Part shown: piece after piece, positions 51,390-60,283 of the stretch
Layout: every line of letters begins with the position of its first letter
How positions within the stretch are numbered: position 1 is the stretch's first letter
Origin: MGIIb-Q1 sp964342465
Lineage (GTDB): Archaea > Thermoplasmatota > Poseidoniia > Poseidoniales > Thalassarchaeaceae
NCBI GenBank assembly: GCA_964342465.1
Contig: CAYFFQ010000003.1
Coordinates: 62,001-126,000 of the forward strand
DNA: 64,000 bases
Reading direction: 5' to 3'
The notes under the pieces: model-generated
Database searches by the model: none
What the model saw: the letters and a program-made list of their open reading frames with translations, nothing else
What the model was told of the DNA's origin: nothing
Position numbers and translations under genes: made by a program

Positions 51390-52778
51390 ATGGCGAAGTT
51401 TCACGACCACCCTTCCATCCCTGGCAGATTGGAGGAGTTTCTCTCTGACGACACCGTGAGCACGGTCTTTGTCAAGGCGGACTGCCCGCCGCGGGTCAAA
51501 CGGGGCCACATCAGCAGTCTTGAGGTGGTGGAACTCGGTGAGGCTGAGATGTCAGCCGCCGAGATAGAGAATTACGCACATGATTTGGAATTGGTGGTGG
51601 AACAGCACGCATCATCACGCAGCGACTGTTTCGTTGAAATCGACAGGGAGGGGTGCAAGGTTTTGCAGGTCGGAGACCTTCGCATCACCATTTCATGGCC
51701 ACCTTTCGCCGACGGCTGGGAGTTGATTGTGGTTCGGCCGGTGGCGCAGCCGACATTGGAAGAATACCAACTCGATGAACGGCTGCTGGAATTGATAGCC
51801 GACCTACAGAATCAGGGAACTTTGGTCAGCGGAATGCCGGGGAGTGGCAAGTCAACCCTTGCCAGTGCCATTGCGAGATGGCTTGACGGCAAGGGGGCGG
51901 TGGTCAAGACAATGGAGTCTCCAAGGGACCTGCAACTCCCCGAAAGAGTGACTCAGTATGCTCCACTCGCTGAGCGGGCCGGCCACCGTGGCTCCATGGA
52001 ATTGACAGCAGACATTCTCTTTCTCGCCCGCCCCGACTTCATAGTCTATGATGAGGTGCGGAAGACCAGCGATTTCGAGGTTTTCGGCGATTGCCGCCTC
52101 GCCGGTCTCGGCCTGCTCGGTGTGACCCACTCAGCCTCTGCGCTGGAAGCGATTCAGAGGATGATAGGCCGAGTCGAACTGGGGATTTTGGCGCAGATTC
52201 TGACCACCGTCATCCATGTGGAGAAGGGCTCGATTGCAGAAGTTCTGCAACTGGCGATGTGCGTCAAAGCACCCTCAGGAATGCAGTCCGACCTCGCTCG
52301 CCCAGTGATTCAGGTGAAGAGATTCCCCGATGGCAGGGTGCTGCATGAGATATTCTCTTTCGGTGAACAGATTTGCATTGTTGATGCCGACTCATCAGCG
52401 GGCGGCGACGGAATGTCAACCACCGAACTTCTCGCCGCCGCCCAACTGAAGAACCGCCTCTCTTCCGACTATGGTGTCAGAATCCACCATATCAGAATCG
52501 GCGGCGGGGTCGCAGAAGTCTACACCGATGATTCAGCAGTCGGTGCGCTCGTCGGCCAAGGCGGCTCCACAGTCAAGTCATTGGAGCAGATATACGATAT
52601 GAAATTCCAGATTCACTCAAGAAATGACCTACCGAGAGGATTTGTGGCTCCTGAAGACGAATTCGCAGATTCGTGGGGTGTATCTACTTCACGCTCAATG
52701 GGTGGACGCGCTTGGGAGGAGACCTACTCAAGGAAATCCAAAGGTGGGCAGGGAAAGAAGGGCAAGCGACGCAGATGA
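51390..52778 (+). CDS. PilT-like ATPase with C-terminal KH domain, no PIN domain
   Basis: 462 aa. The ATPase core has GTLVSGMPGSGKSTLASAIARWL (Walker A), VVKTMESPRDLQLP, FIVYDEVRKTSDFEVF (Walker B) and LGVTHSASALEAIQRMIGRVELG, as in type II/IV secretion-like ATPases. A KH RNA-binding domain follows (VGALVGQGGSTVKSLEQIYDMKFQIH), and the tail is basic (KSKGGQGKKGKRRR). Archaeal relatives usually carry an N-terminal PIN nuclease domain; the first 110 residues here show no set of PIN acidic residues that I can make out. Role in RNA handling is likely. Confidence 0.83.
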   Translation: MAKFHDHPSIPGRLEEFLSDDTVSTVFVKADCPPRVKRGHISSLEVVELGEAEMSAAEIENYAHDLELVVEQHASSRSDCFVEIDREGCKVLQVGDLRITISWPPFADGWELIVVRPVAQPTLEEYQLDERLLELIADLQNQGTLVSGMPGSGKSTLASAIARWLDGKGAVVKTMESPRDLQLPERVTQYAPLAERAGHRGSMELTADILFLARPDFIVYDEVRKTSDFEVFGDCRLAGLGLLGVTHSASALEAIQRMIGRVELGILAQILTTVIHVEKGSIAEVLQLAMCVKAPSGMQSDLARPVIQVKRFPDGRVLHEIFSFGEQICIVDADSSAGGDGMSTTELLAAAQLKNRLSSDYGVRIHHIRIGGGVAEVYTDDSAVGALVGQGGSTVKSLEQIYDMKFQIHSRNDLPRGFVAPEDEFADSWGVSTSRSMGGRAWEETYSRKSKGGQGKKGKRRR

Positions 52779-52822
52779 AACCCTATACACGGTTATCTCC
52801 ACATTTTCCCGCCCCGGCGCGC

Positions 52823-52828
52823 ATATAT
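52823..52828 (+). promoter_or_regulatory. TATA-like box
   Basis: ATATAT lies 24-29 bases before ATG 52852 and fits a leaderless start of the four-helix membrane protein. It supports that start over the longer frame that overlaps the ATPase-KH gene. Confidence 0.45.
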
Positions 52829-52851
52829 CCGATGGCCGCTGTAGAGGATTC

Positions 52852-53307
52852 ATGGCCAACCCCCTGTTTCTTCTTGCGGTGGTGACAATCGCCACGATAG
52901 TGCAAAATTTCCTCGGCGATTTCGTGTGGCAGGCGTTTCATCCCGATGCCGATGATAAGACGATGACCCAACATCTCTTTTGGCACACCTTCTCCTACAT
53001 CTTTCCCCTCCTCCCCCTCTGTCTGATATTGATAGGACAAGGACTAGGTGTGGAGAAGACAATGTATCTGTTTGCAGTCCTCATGGTGTTGATGATGACC
53101 CTGTTAGCGACTGGCCTGTCGGCTTCCAGTGCCTCATTCATGCGCCATGCCAAGGAATCGAAGAGGGTTGATGGCGAATGGCAGACCCCTCTGATTCAAA
53201 CGGTCTCCGCCACCGCGGTGAGAAGGGCCAAGATGCATAACATCAGCGGTTTTCTCATCGCCTTGATGTGGTGGTACACCATCTTTACCATGGTCATGGT
53301 TGGTTGA
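52852..53307 (+). CDS. Four-helix membrane protein, unknown
   Basis: 151 aa. Hydrophobic segments are PLFLLAVVTIATIVQNFLG, FSYIFPLLPLCLILIG, YLFAVLMVLMMTLLATGL and SGFLIALMWWYTIFTMVMV. The loop between the last two holds charged residues. No family is recognised. The start is chosen from the TATA-like box just upstream. The divergent chaperonin gene follows after 58 bases. Confidence 0.65.
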   Translation: MANPLFLLAVVTIATIVQNFLGDFVWQAFHPDADDKTMTQHLFWHTFSYIFPLLPLCLILIGQGLGVEKTMYLFAVLMVLMMTLLATGLSASSASFMRHAKESKRVDGEWQTPLIQTVSATAVRRAKMHNISGFLIALMWWYTIFTMVMVG

Positions 53308-53365
53308 GAAGGTCTGCTCAAAGGTTCATCAAGGGGGTGCGGGTCGCGCTGCTCGGGTGAGATGA

Positions 53366-54940
53366 ATGACGGAAGTCAGAAGAGATGCAGTTCCGATTCT
53401 CAGAGAGTCGACATCAGTCACCACAGGCATCGAAGTCACCGAGAAACTGATTCACGCCTCTCGCAGTCTCGCTTCGATTCTTCGCGGAACCCTCGGACCC
53501 AAGGGGCTTGACAAGGGGTTGTACAAAGGGGACGGCCAGATGACCATCACTGGCGACGGGGCGAGAGTCCTCTCCGACCTGCTCATCAAGAACCCAGGGG
53601 CAAAACTTCTCGTCTCCCTAGGTAAATCACAGGAGTCGTCTATCGGAGATGGGGTGACCTCCACAGTCCTCTTCTGCGGGGCGTTGTTGGATGAGGCTGG
53701 ACGGCTGTTGCGGAGGGGTGTGCACCCACTGACCATCACTGATGGATATCAGGTGGCAGCGGAGATAGCCCTCAACCACCTTGAACACTCAGCGCTGATT
53801 CTGACGGACATGGGGGGTGGAGAACTGGTCAAGGTCGCCGCCACAGCCCTGTCCGGGCGGAGCGTGGGTGGCGACCCTCACATCGCTCGGATGCTGGTGG
53901 ATGCAGCGAAGCAGACGACATCCCTTGTTGATGAACAAGTCCGAAGCGATGCCGAAGATGTGTTGTTTGACAAACTCGGAGAGGGAGGAATCGGTGACAC
54001 CACACTGGTCCGAGGTGTGCATTGGCGACATAGAATTCCGATAGAGAGAATGGCTGGTGTGCGGGAAGATGTGTCCGTCGCCATTCTGAACGCCCCCCTC
54101 ACCATTCGGGAAGGTAAGTGGAGCAGTGAGATTGAACTTCAATCTGCAGAGGCACTCACCGGATTCATGGATGCACAGAAGCAGCAATACGCAGCCATCG
54201 CTGAACAGGTGATGGCGAGTGGCGCAGACATCATCTGCACATCCGGTGAGGTTGAGAAGTCGGTGCTCCATCTACTGGCCGCTGCCGACAAGGTGGTCTT
54301 GAGTGATATCGACCATTCCCAGTTGAAGAATCTCGCTCGCGCATCCGGTGGCCGAATCGTTGACCATATCTCAGACCTGAGCAGAGCAGACCTTGGAGAA
54401 GTTGGCCGCTTTGAAGCGGAGCGACGCAAGGCCACGGATGAAGTTCAGGACCGAATCATATTCGATGGTTGCAGCGGTCCACTGGTGACCATTCTTGTCG
54501 GTGGTACGGTTACCACCGAGGAGAGCATACGCGCCATGTATGATGCTCTGAGAGCGGTCACGCTGACCATCAGCGATGGCAGAATATTGCACGGCGGCGG
54601 TGCCTCGCACATGGCCGCCGCCTCAGCCGTTTACACCGCCGCCGAATCCGTGGCCGACAGAACTCGCCTCGCCATGGAAGCCTACGCCAGAGCTCTGGAA
54701 TTGTACCCGTGGATGCTCGCCGCCAACACCGGCGTGAATCCTCTTGACGCCCTATTGGACCTGAAGGCGGCGAGATCAGGCAGCGATGACCCCATAGGAA
54801 TCAAGGCGGATGGCTCCATAGGCACAATGGAGGAAGTCCTCGAGCCGGCTGAAAGCCTTCTGAACGGCATCTCCACCGCCACCGAGACGGCGATGACCCT
54901 CATCAGGTGTGACCAAGTAATCAGCGCCCGCGGCGACTGA
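53366..54940 (+). CDS. Divergent group II chaperonin (thermosome-like) subunit
   Basis: 524 aa. The N-terminal LASILRGTLGPKGLDKGL, then GDGARVLSDLLIKNPGAKLLVSLGKSQESSIGDGVTSTVLFCGALLDEA are recognisably thermosome, including the GDGxT phosphate loop. The usual NDGATIL is GDGARVL, GDGTT is GDGVT, and the C-terminal GGG-A-x-E motif is GGGASHMAA with His in place of Glu. The Gly-Met tail is missing. IRAMYDALRAV keeps the helix with the conserved Asp. It may be a specialised paralogue; a canonical thermosome is not in the window. Confidence 0.85.
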   Translation: MTEVRRDAVPILRESTSVTTGIEVTEKLIHASRSLASILRGTLGPKGLDKGLYKGDGQMTITGDGARVLSDLLIKNPGAKLLVSLGKSQESSIGDGVTSTVLFCGALLDEAGRLLRRGVHPLTITDGYQVAAEIALNHLEHSALILTDMGGGELVKVAATALSGRSVGGDPHIARMLVDAAKQTTSLVDEQVRSDAEDVLFDKLGEGGIGDTTLVRGVHWRHRIPIERMAGVREDVSVAILNAPLTIREGKWSSEIELQSAEALTGFMDAQKQQYAAIAEQVMASGADIICTSGEVEKSVLHLLAAADKVVLSDIDHSQLKNLARASGGRIVDHISDLSRADLGEVGRFEAERRKATDEVQDRIIFDGCSGPLVTILVGGTVTTEESIRAMYDALRAVTLTISDGRILHGGGASHMAAASAVYTAAESVADRTRLAMEAYARALELYPWMLAANTGVNPLDALLDLKAARSGSDDPIGIKADGSIGTMEEVLEPAESLLNGISTATETAMTLIRCDQVISARGD

Positions 54941-55072
54941 CAGTGGAAGCGACAGTGGTTGCAAAGGTCCTGATACTACACCCCGACCAAGAGGAACACT
55001 CATCGGTGGGTGATGGGGTTTAGCCAAATGGTCAAGAGGGGAGAGCCAATCGTGGGATAACGGGTCTCACAC

Positions 55073-56734
55073 ATGGGGGTCGACGAACAGCCCGGCACAA
55101 CCACGGAAGTGGCCGAGAGAAGTGGAGAGAACGCGCCCCGCGCCCTGCTCTCAGTCTATGATAAAAGTGGCATCACCGCACTGGCGGTGGCATTGGAAGC
55201 GATGGGTTGGCAGATAGTCAGCACCGGCGGAACAGCCCGCCTATTGCGGGAGTCTGGAGTCGAGGTGGCGGATGTCAGTTCAGTGACCGAACACCCAGAA
55301 GTGTTTGACGGTAGGGTGAAGACCCTGCACCCGGCGATTCATGCACCCATCCTCGCCCGAGGAACCAACCCCGATGATTTGGACACACTGGCAAGACTGG
55401 GCTACCCGCGCATAGACATGGTGGTGGTCAACCTCTATCCATTCGAGGAAGTGGCCGCCCGCCAGCCTCCGGTGGAGATGGATGAACTCATCGAGATGGT
55501 GGACATCGGTGGGCCGACACTCATCAGGGCGGCGGCGAAGAATCACGCCGATATTCTGGTCATGGCAGATGCGAGCCAATATGACGATGTTCTCACCATA
55601 TTGCAAGAGAGTGACGGCGACCCCGCCTCCGTCCCACTGGAGATGCGGCAAAGGCTTGCTCTCACTGCATTTCAGAGGACCGCCGCTTATGATGTGGCAC
55701 TCTCAAACACCCTCGCCAAGAGGTTTGATGGGGTTGAATCGACCGGCACACTCCCCCCGAAATTACTTATCTCGGGTGGACCACTAAACAGACTCAGATA
55801 CGGCGAAAATCCGCACCAAATAGCAGGTTTTTCAGATTCGACATTGACTGGTGAAGAACCAACAGGCCTCGCTGCCGCCGACCAACACGGTGGCAAGGAA
55901 CTATCCTTCAACAATTATCTTGATCTGGATGCAGCGTTGCGTTTCGCTCGCTCCCTGACGGGGGATGAATGGAATGATTGGCCACACTGTTGCGTGATAA
56001 TAAAACACACGAACGCTTGCGGGGTTGCTGTTTCGACCGACCAGACTTCAGCGTGGAGAGATGCGTTGGCGAGTGACCCAGAATCTGCCTTCGGTTGCGT
56101 CATCGCCTTCAATCAGAAAGTCACCATAGATGTCGCTGAAGCGATAGGAGGTCACTTCGTTGAATGTATAATCGCTCCAGGATATGAATCGGCCGCCCTC
56201 GCACTTCTGAGCGAGAAAAAGAACCGCAGAATGCTGACTCTTGAGGAGTTCAAACCTCTTGACCCAGTATTGAGATGGCGTCAGATAGACGGCGGTTGGC
56301 TAGCCCAAGAGGAAGGCGCGCCCCAAGTCGATTGGAGCGCAGTCAAATCGGTGACCAAGAGAGTGGCGAAGGAGTCCGAAGTAGGGCTTGCTCGCTTCGG
56401 AGTGGCGGTCTGTGCGCAGGTCAAGAGCAATTGTGTCGTCTTCGTGCAACCGACAGCGACAGGATTCGCGACGGTGGGAATCGGCCCAGGCCAGACCAGC
56501 AGGGTGGAAGCTGTCAGAATCGCCGCCCGCCGAGCAGGCGATAGAGCGCAGGGGGCGATGATGGTGTCCGATGCCTTCTTCCCATTCAGAGATGGAATCG
56601 ACACCTCTCACGAAATCGGAATCACAAGTGTGGTTCAACCCGGTGGGTCTATTCGTGACCAAGAGGTGATTGATGCGGCCGACGAACATGGAATGACCAT
56701 GCTGTTCACCGGCATCAGGCTCTTTCGCCACTGA
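55073..56734 (+). CDS. purH: Bifunctional AICAR transformylase/IMP cyclohydrolase
   Basis: 553 aa. The cyclohydrolase half has ALLSVYDKSGI, QIVSTGGTARLLRE, FDGRVKTLHPAIHAPIL and MVVVNLYPFEEV. The transformylase half has LRYGENPHQ, HGGKELSFNNYLDLDAAL, KHTNACGVAV, and near the end VSDAFFPFRDGIDTSHEIGITSVVQPGGSIRDQEVI. It catalyses the last two steps to IMP. This is the bacterial-type fusion; many archaea use PurP and PurO instead, so it points to a transferred or retained bacterial-like route. Confidence 0.96.
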   Translation: MGVDEQPGTTTEVAERSGENAPRALLSVYDKSGITALAVALEAMGWQIVSTGGTARLLRESGVEVADVSSVTEHPEVFDGRVKTLHPAIHAPILARGTNPDDLDTLARLGYPRIDMVVVNLYPFEEVAARQPPVEMDELIEMVDIGGPTLIRAAAKNHADILVMADASQYDDVLTILQESDGDPASVPLEMRQRLALTAFQRTAAYDVALSNTLAKRFDGVESTGTLPPKLLISGGPLNRLRYGENPHQIAGFSDSTLTGEEPTGLAAADQHGGKELSFNNYLDLDAALRFARSLTGDEWNDWPHCCVIIKHTNACGVAVSTDQTSAWRDALASDPESAFGCVIAFNQKVTIDVAEAIGGHFVECIIAPGYESAALALLSEKKNRRMLTLEEFKPLDPVLRWRQIDGGWLAQEEGAPQVDWSAVKSVTKRVAKESEVGLARFGVAVCAQVKSNCVVFVQPTATGFATVGIGPGQTSRVEAVRIAARRAGDRAQGAMMVSDAFFPFRDGIDTSHEIGITSVVQPGGSIRDQEVIDAADEHGMTMLFTGIRLFRH

Positions 56735-56831
56735 CCCGCCCACTTGCCTTGAAAGAGGAATTGCGAAATTGTTTCCTTTCGCCATTGGCACACTTACGAA
56801 ACCTCAAAAGTGATGAGACAGAGGATTTACC

Positions 56832-57233
56832 ATGAAGAAGACAATTCTCGCCATCGCGCTAACTCTCACAATGACCATTGCTGGCTGCACAGGGACCGAT
56901 GGTGAATGGACAAGAGTCGGTGCATCCGAATTCAATGACCTCATCATCGACAATCCAGATGCGTTTCTTCTCGATGTGAGAACCCAATCCGAATGGAAAG
57001 ACGACGGGCATATAGATGGTGCCACGCTCATTCCACACGACCAAATCGATACACAGACGGATGACCTGCCCGCAGACAAGGACACACCCATTTTCCTCTA
57101 TTGCCGGAGCGGAAACCGCTCGCAGACCGCTGCCAAGTCACTTCTTGACTTGGGATACACGAATGTCACCGACCTCGACAGTGGAATCAGCGGCTGGAAG
57201 AATGCAGGATATTCAGTCACCTACGGTTCGTAA
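56832..57233 (+). CDS. Rhodanese-domain lipoprotein
   Basis: 133 aa. ILAIALTLTMTIAGCTG is a signal peptide with a lipobox ending in Cys. The single rhodanese domain has FLLDVRTQSEWKDDGHIDGA and FLYCRSGNRSQTAAKSLLDLGY, with the active-site Cys of the CRxGxRS loop. It probably handles sulfur or redox reactions outside the membrane. The ATG follows GAGGATTT at a normal distance. Confidence 0.92.
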   Translation: MKKTILAIALTLTMTIAGCTGTDGEWTRVGASEFNDLIIDNPDAFLLDVRTQSEWKDDGHIDGATLIPHDQIDTQTDDLPADKDTPIFLYCRSGNRSQTAAKSLLDLGYTNVTDLDSGISGWKNAGYSVTYGS

Positions 57234-57270
57234 CGAGAGCCAAACTTACACTATTTTGCAGATAGAGACC

Positions 57271-57771
57271 TCATTGGCGAGAGGGTATTTTCCATCCCAT
57301 CCAATACATACCGAAGGCCCATACAACCAAGATGAACGCCTGACCATACCCGGGGTCGCCAGCCACAGTCGTCCCCCAGATGGAGAACCCAGACATGAGG
57401 GTGATGATGACAGCAATCCATTTCTTGGCGTGAGAAGGCAGCGTCTTCCCAGTGGCATAGTAGTCAAAAAGTGCCTTTCCGAACCAGCGATTGGTCAAGG
57501 TCCAGCGAAACAATTTCTCGTTAGACAGGGAGAAGAGGTAGGCGGCAGGTACAGCCCATGATACCGTAGGCCAACCAGGGACCCAAATCCCGATTATCGC
57601 ACAGCCGATGAAGAGAACACCGAGAGCGACATACAGTTTTCTACGAATAGGTGTCGACTTTCGAGAATATTTCACGACGATTTCGTCAACACTTTCCAAG
57701 CGCGCCACCACGACCCCCCCTCCTAGTTCCAGCGCCCAGTCATCGTGGTAAAAAACAGCCGATTCGCTCAA
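57271..57771 (-). CDS. DUF454/YbaN-like membrane protein
   Basis: 166 aa. The core LGVLFIGCAIIGIWVPGWPTVSWAVPAAYLFSLSNEKLFRWTLTNRWFG matches the DUF454 pattern (GxxGxxLPxLPTxPFxLLAAxxFxxSS...WLxxHxxFG), with two to four helices. The N-terminal 50 residues are an added soluble part. Function of the family is not known. It converges with the rhodanese gene and diverges from purN. Confidence 0.72.
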   Translation of the reverse strand: MSESAVFYHDDWALELGGGVVVARLESVDEIVVKYSRKSTPIRRKLYVALGVLFIGCAIIGIWVPGWPTVSWAVPAAYLFSLSNEKLFRWTLTNRWFGKALFDYYATGKTLPSHAKKWIAVIITLMSGFSIWGTTVAGDPGYGQAFILVVWAFGMYWMGWKIPSRQ

Positions 57772-57839
57772 GTGCAGTGGCCTGACCCCTTCCCCTCAAG
57801 GTGGCGACCCACGCCCCAATCCTGTGAGGTTTCCCGAAC

Positions 57840-58538
57840 ATGTTTGGTGACTATGTCCTTCCACGTGCGGCAAATCCTTCCACACCTCTGCGCTTAGGTG
57901 TGTTGATTTCAGGCTCAGGTTCGGGGTTGGAAGCGCTATTGCGACACCAGAAAAACCTCGGAAAAACTGGAAAATGTTCACATTTGACGGTTGTCGTCAT
58001 CTCCGATAAAGCGGGAGTCAAAGGGCTGGAACGGGCGGCAGAACACGGCGTTGAGGCAATTTGTTTGCCGCTGCCGCCGCCTTCAGAGTTCGATAGCGCC
58101 GCCGAGCGGCGGCGAGCGCATGAAAACGAACTCTCAATAATACTGGATGAACACGGCGTTGAACTGGTGGTCTGTAGTGGATACATGCGAATTCTCACCG
58201 AGGAATTTCTCACCTCTAGGCTCGGCCGAGTTGTCAACATCCATCCATCACCTTGGGGGGAGAGTGGAGCACTTTTTCCCGGAGCACATGGAATCCGCGA
58301 CACCCTTTCGAGTGGTAGTGAAGTGGCTGGAGCCTCAGTCCATTTTGTCTCGGCAGGTGTTGATGATGGGCCACTCATCGCCAGCGTTACCACACCCATC
58401 GATGCGGGTGAGAGCGAAGAGGCATTGGGTGAGAGGGTCAGACATGAGATTGAGCACATTCTCTATCCAGTGGTGATAGATGCTCTCGCTGAAGGGAGAG
58501 TCGTCGAAGAAGAGGGGAGATTCACCATCAAAGATTGA
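57840..58538 (+). CDS. purN: Phosphoribosylglycinamide formyltransferase
   Basis: 232 aa. LGVLISGSGSGLEALLRHQ is the N-terminal loop. VVCSGYMRIL, VVNIHPSPWGESGALFPGAHGIRDTL with the Asn-x-His catalytic pair, and VAGASVHFVSAGVDDGPLIAS with the catalytic Asp follow. It transfers formyl to GAR from 10-formyl-tetrahydrofolate. The first 15 residues are extra. The last 17 codons are included in a 93-bp tandem duplication after the gene. Confidence 0.93.
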   Translation: MFGDYVLPRAANPSTPLRLGVLISGSGSGLEALLRHQKNLGKTGKCSHLTVVVISDKAGVKGLERAAEHGVEAICLPLPPPSEFDSAAERRRAHENELSIILDEHGVELVVCSGYMRILTEEFLTSRLGRVVNIHPSPWGESGALFPGAHGIRDTLSSGSEVAGASVHFVSAGVDDGPLIASVTTPIDAGESEEALGERVRHEIEHILYPVVIDALAEGRVVEEEGRFTIKD

Positions 58539-58672
58539 GCAAACCCCAACGGCTCACAAGCATTGGTGTCAGCAACTTCCGCTGAAGGGAGAGTCGTCGA
58601 AGAAGAGGGGAGATTCACCATCAAAGATTGACGAAACCCCAACGGCTCACAAGCATTGGTGTCAGCAACTTC
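58487..58672. repeat. 93-bp tandem duplication of the purN 3' end
   Basis: The 93 bases from 58487 (the last 52 bases of purN plus 41 of spacer) are repeated from 58580 with few changes. The second copy therefore carries a vestigial purN C-terminus with its own stop. The copy ends next to CGCAGAAGCG, and 59 bases later the N run begins. Confidence 0.9.
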
Positions 58673-58731
58673 CGCAGAAGCGTTTTGTGAAGGTCTAGTC
58701 GGCTCTGAAGACCATTGAATCACAGTCACAG

Positions 58732-58831
58732 NNNNNNNNNNNNNNNNNNNNNNNNNNNNNNNNNNNNNNNNNNNNNNNNNNNNNNNNNNNNNNNNNNNNN
58801 NNNNNNNNNNNNNNNNNNNNNNNNNNNNNNN
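58732..58831. other. Assembly gap (100 N) with identical 55-base flanks
   Basis: Exactly 100 N. The 55 bases before (58677-58731) equal the 55 after (58832-58886), as at the first gap. The second copy runs to the stop region of mobA. The real sequence may simply be continuous. Confidence 0.9.
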
Positions 58832-58880
58832 GAAGCGTTTTGTGAAGGTCTAGTCGGCTCTGAAGACCATTGAATCACAG

Positions 58881-59663
58881 TCACAGTTTGAGGGTGAGCC
58901 ATCGGCGCTTCAACAGTTCCAATTCTTCAGGTGTGTTTGCACCTTCCAACCTCGAGAGGTCGACGCCACCATCACGCAGAGTCTGTGTGGTGACAATTTT
59001 GACTCCAGCATCGAGCATCACCTCAATGGCGGATTTTGCCTTGCGGCCGCTGAGAAGGGCTTCCATCACATCTTGATGACCCTGTTGGATGGACTCGAAC
59101 AACTGCTTGGGCCGAACAAGTGAGAGCAGTGGCGCAGGGCTCCCATCCTGCATTTGCGGCATCACACCTCCGCCTTCCTCTTCCAATTGACTTGCGAGAA
59201 CTTCGACCAACTTGCTGTCCATGAGTGGTACATCATTGGAAGTGAGCATCGCCAAGTTGCATCTCTCATCATGCAGAGCATATCCAAGTAAACCATTGAT
59301 TCCGACCACGGGGTGTCTGAACGGAAGACCTCCTGATTTATCACCAGCACCGCCGACCACCTCCACATCTTTCTGCCACATCTGACAGGTCCACGGCAGA
59401 CCTTCACCCAACCATCGATATGTCAGGTGCTTCCACTCCTCCTCGCCTTGAGATGTGAGATATCTCTTCTCTTCGCCATCTTCTTCGTGGCAGATAATGG
59501 CGAATTCCATTCCCGCTTGGCGATGGCGGCGGAGGACAGATTGTAGCATCGGCTCGCCGTTGAAATCGACCCAATTCTTGTCTTCACCCATTCTCTTGCT
59601 GAATCCACCGGCGAGCACCAGAGCGTGGGTTGGCATCCCAGTATCAAAGGAAGGTCGGGCCAT
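58881..59663 (-). CDS. mobA: Molybdenum cofactor guanylyltransferase, MobA-like
   Basis: 260 aa. ALVLAGGFSKRMGEDKNWVDFNGEPMLQ is the nucleotidyltransferase start with LAGGxSxRMGxDK. GGLPFRHPVVGINGLLGYAL and LAMLTSNDVPLMD (metal-binding Asp) follow. MobA attaches GMP to molybdenum cofactor; another nucleotidyltransferase of the same fold is possible. moeA in the window supports the Mo role. ATG 59636 in frame is an alternative start. Confidence 0.85.
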   Translation of the reverse strand: MARPSFDTGMPTHALVLAGGFSKRMGEDKNWVDFNGEPMLQSVLRRHRQAGMEFAIICHEEDGEEKRYLTSQGEEEWKHLTYRWLGEGLPWTCQMWQKDVEVVGGAGDKSGGLPFRHPVVGINGLLGYALHDERCNLAMLTSNDVPLMDSKLVEVLASQLEEEGGGVMPQMQDGSPAPLLSLVRPKQLFESIQQGHQDVMEALLSGRKAKSAIEVMLDAGVKIVTTQTLRDGGVDLSRLEGANTPEELELLKRRWLTLKL

Positions 59664-59718
59664 TTCTCTCGACCTCGATGACCCTCACAACCGAACTGTC
59701 ACAGACAGCCAACCCAAT

Positions 59719-59922
59719 CTATTCGACCTCGGCGATTCTGTTGACAGCATATTCCAACTCCCTCATCAAACTGTTCGCCCGCCCAAGAATCGCCAAGCGG
59801 TCCCGCTTTGTCTGTGCCTCAGGCAACCATTCCAACAACTGTCTGACATCAGTGGTGTTGCGCTGGAGAAGATATTCGAGGGCGGCCAGCGCGATGGGGT
59901 CGGCCGGCTCAAGAAAGCGCAT
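59719..59922 (-). CDS. Possible 67-aa protein upstream of mobA
   Basis: 67 aa, helical, with IALAALEYLLQRNTTDVRQLLEWL and LGRANSLMRELEYAVNRIAEVE. No family is recognised. It lies 55 bases upstream of mobA on the same strand, and its composition is like a real soluble helical protein. A competing frame on the plus strand (through mobA) has no recognisable features. Judged a probable small gene. Confidence 0.45.
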   Translation of the reverse strand: MRFLEPADPIALAALEYLLQRNTTDVRQLLEWLPEAQTKRDRLAILGRANSLMRELEYAVNRIAEVE

Positions 59923-60283
59923 GGCGACCCCTTTGAGAGGTCACAAATCATCTTTGTGCAATCGCGAAGTGATATTTGGAAAAAATTTCACCTCTTCTCA
60001 GAATCGAAAATCATTTCCCGTGCTCAGCAGAAATGGAAAACCAATTGGTTAGATAATTCACCTCTTGACAGCGCTGCTTTGTCAGAGTTTACCGCTTTCC
60101 AACAGAGAAACTTCAGAGTTCAATACAATCCAGCAACGCATCGAAGGTGAAATGGGGCCGTGAACCCCTTCACCCGCAACATACGTTTCATCAGCGAATG
60201 GTGGCACCTCCTTCGTACCCTCGTAGTGAACTCAAACCTAGAACGCTCACCAAACCCCTCCGTGAAAAGAGATAGTTCCAACA
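59923..60283. other. 361-base stretch without a recognised gene
   Basis: It is AT-richer than its surroundings. I see no tRNA, convincing ORF or repeat. A plus-strand frame from 59455 runs into it and ends at 60150, but its first two thirds are antisense to mobA. A minus-strand promoter for the small gene at 59922 would be expected here. Confidence 0.4.

Noticed and set aside
55015..55060. tRNA D-arm-like TTAGCCAAATGGTCAAGA
   Set aside because: No anticodon or T arm follows at the right distance before purH begins.
59455..60150. 231-aa plus-strand ORF
   Set aside because: Mostly antisense to mobA and the small upstream gene; composition is not protein-like and no motif is seen.
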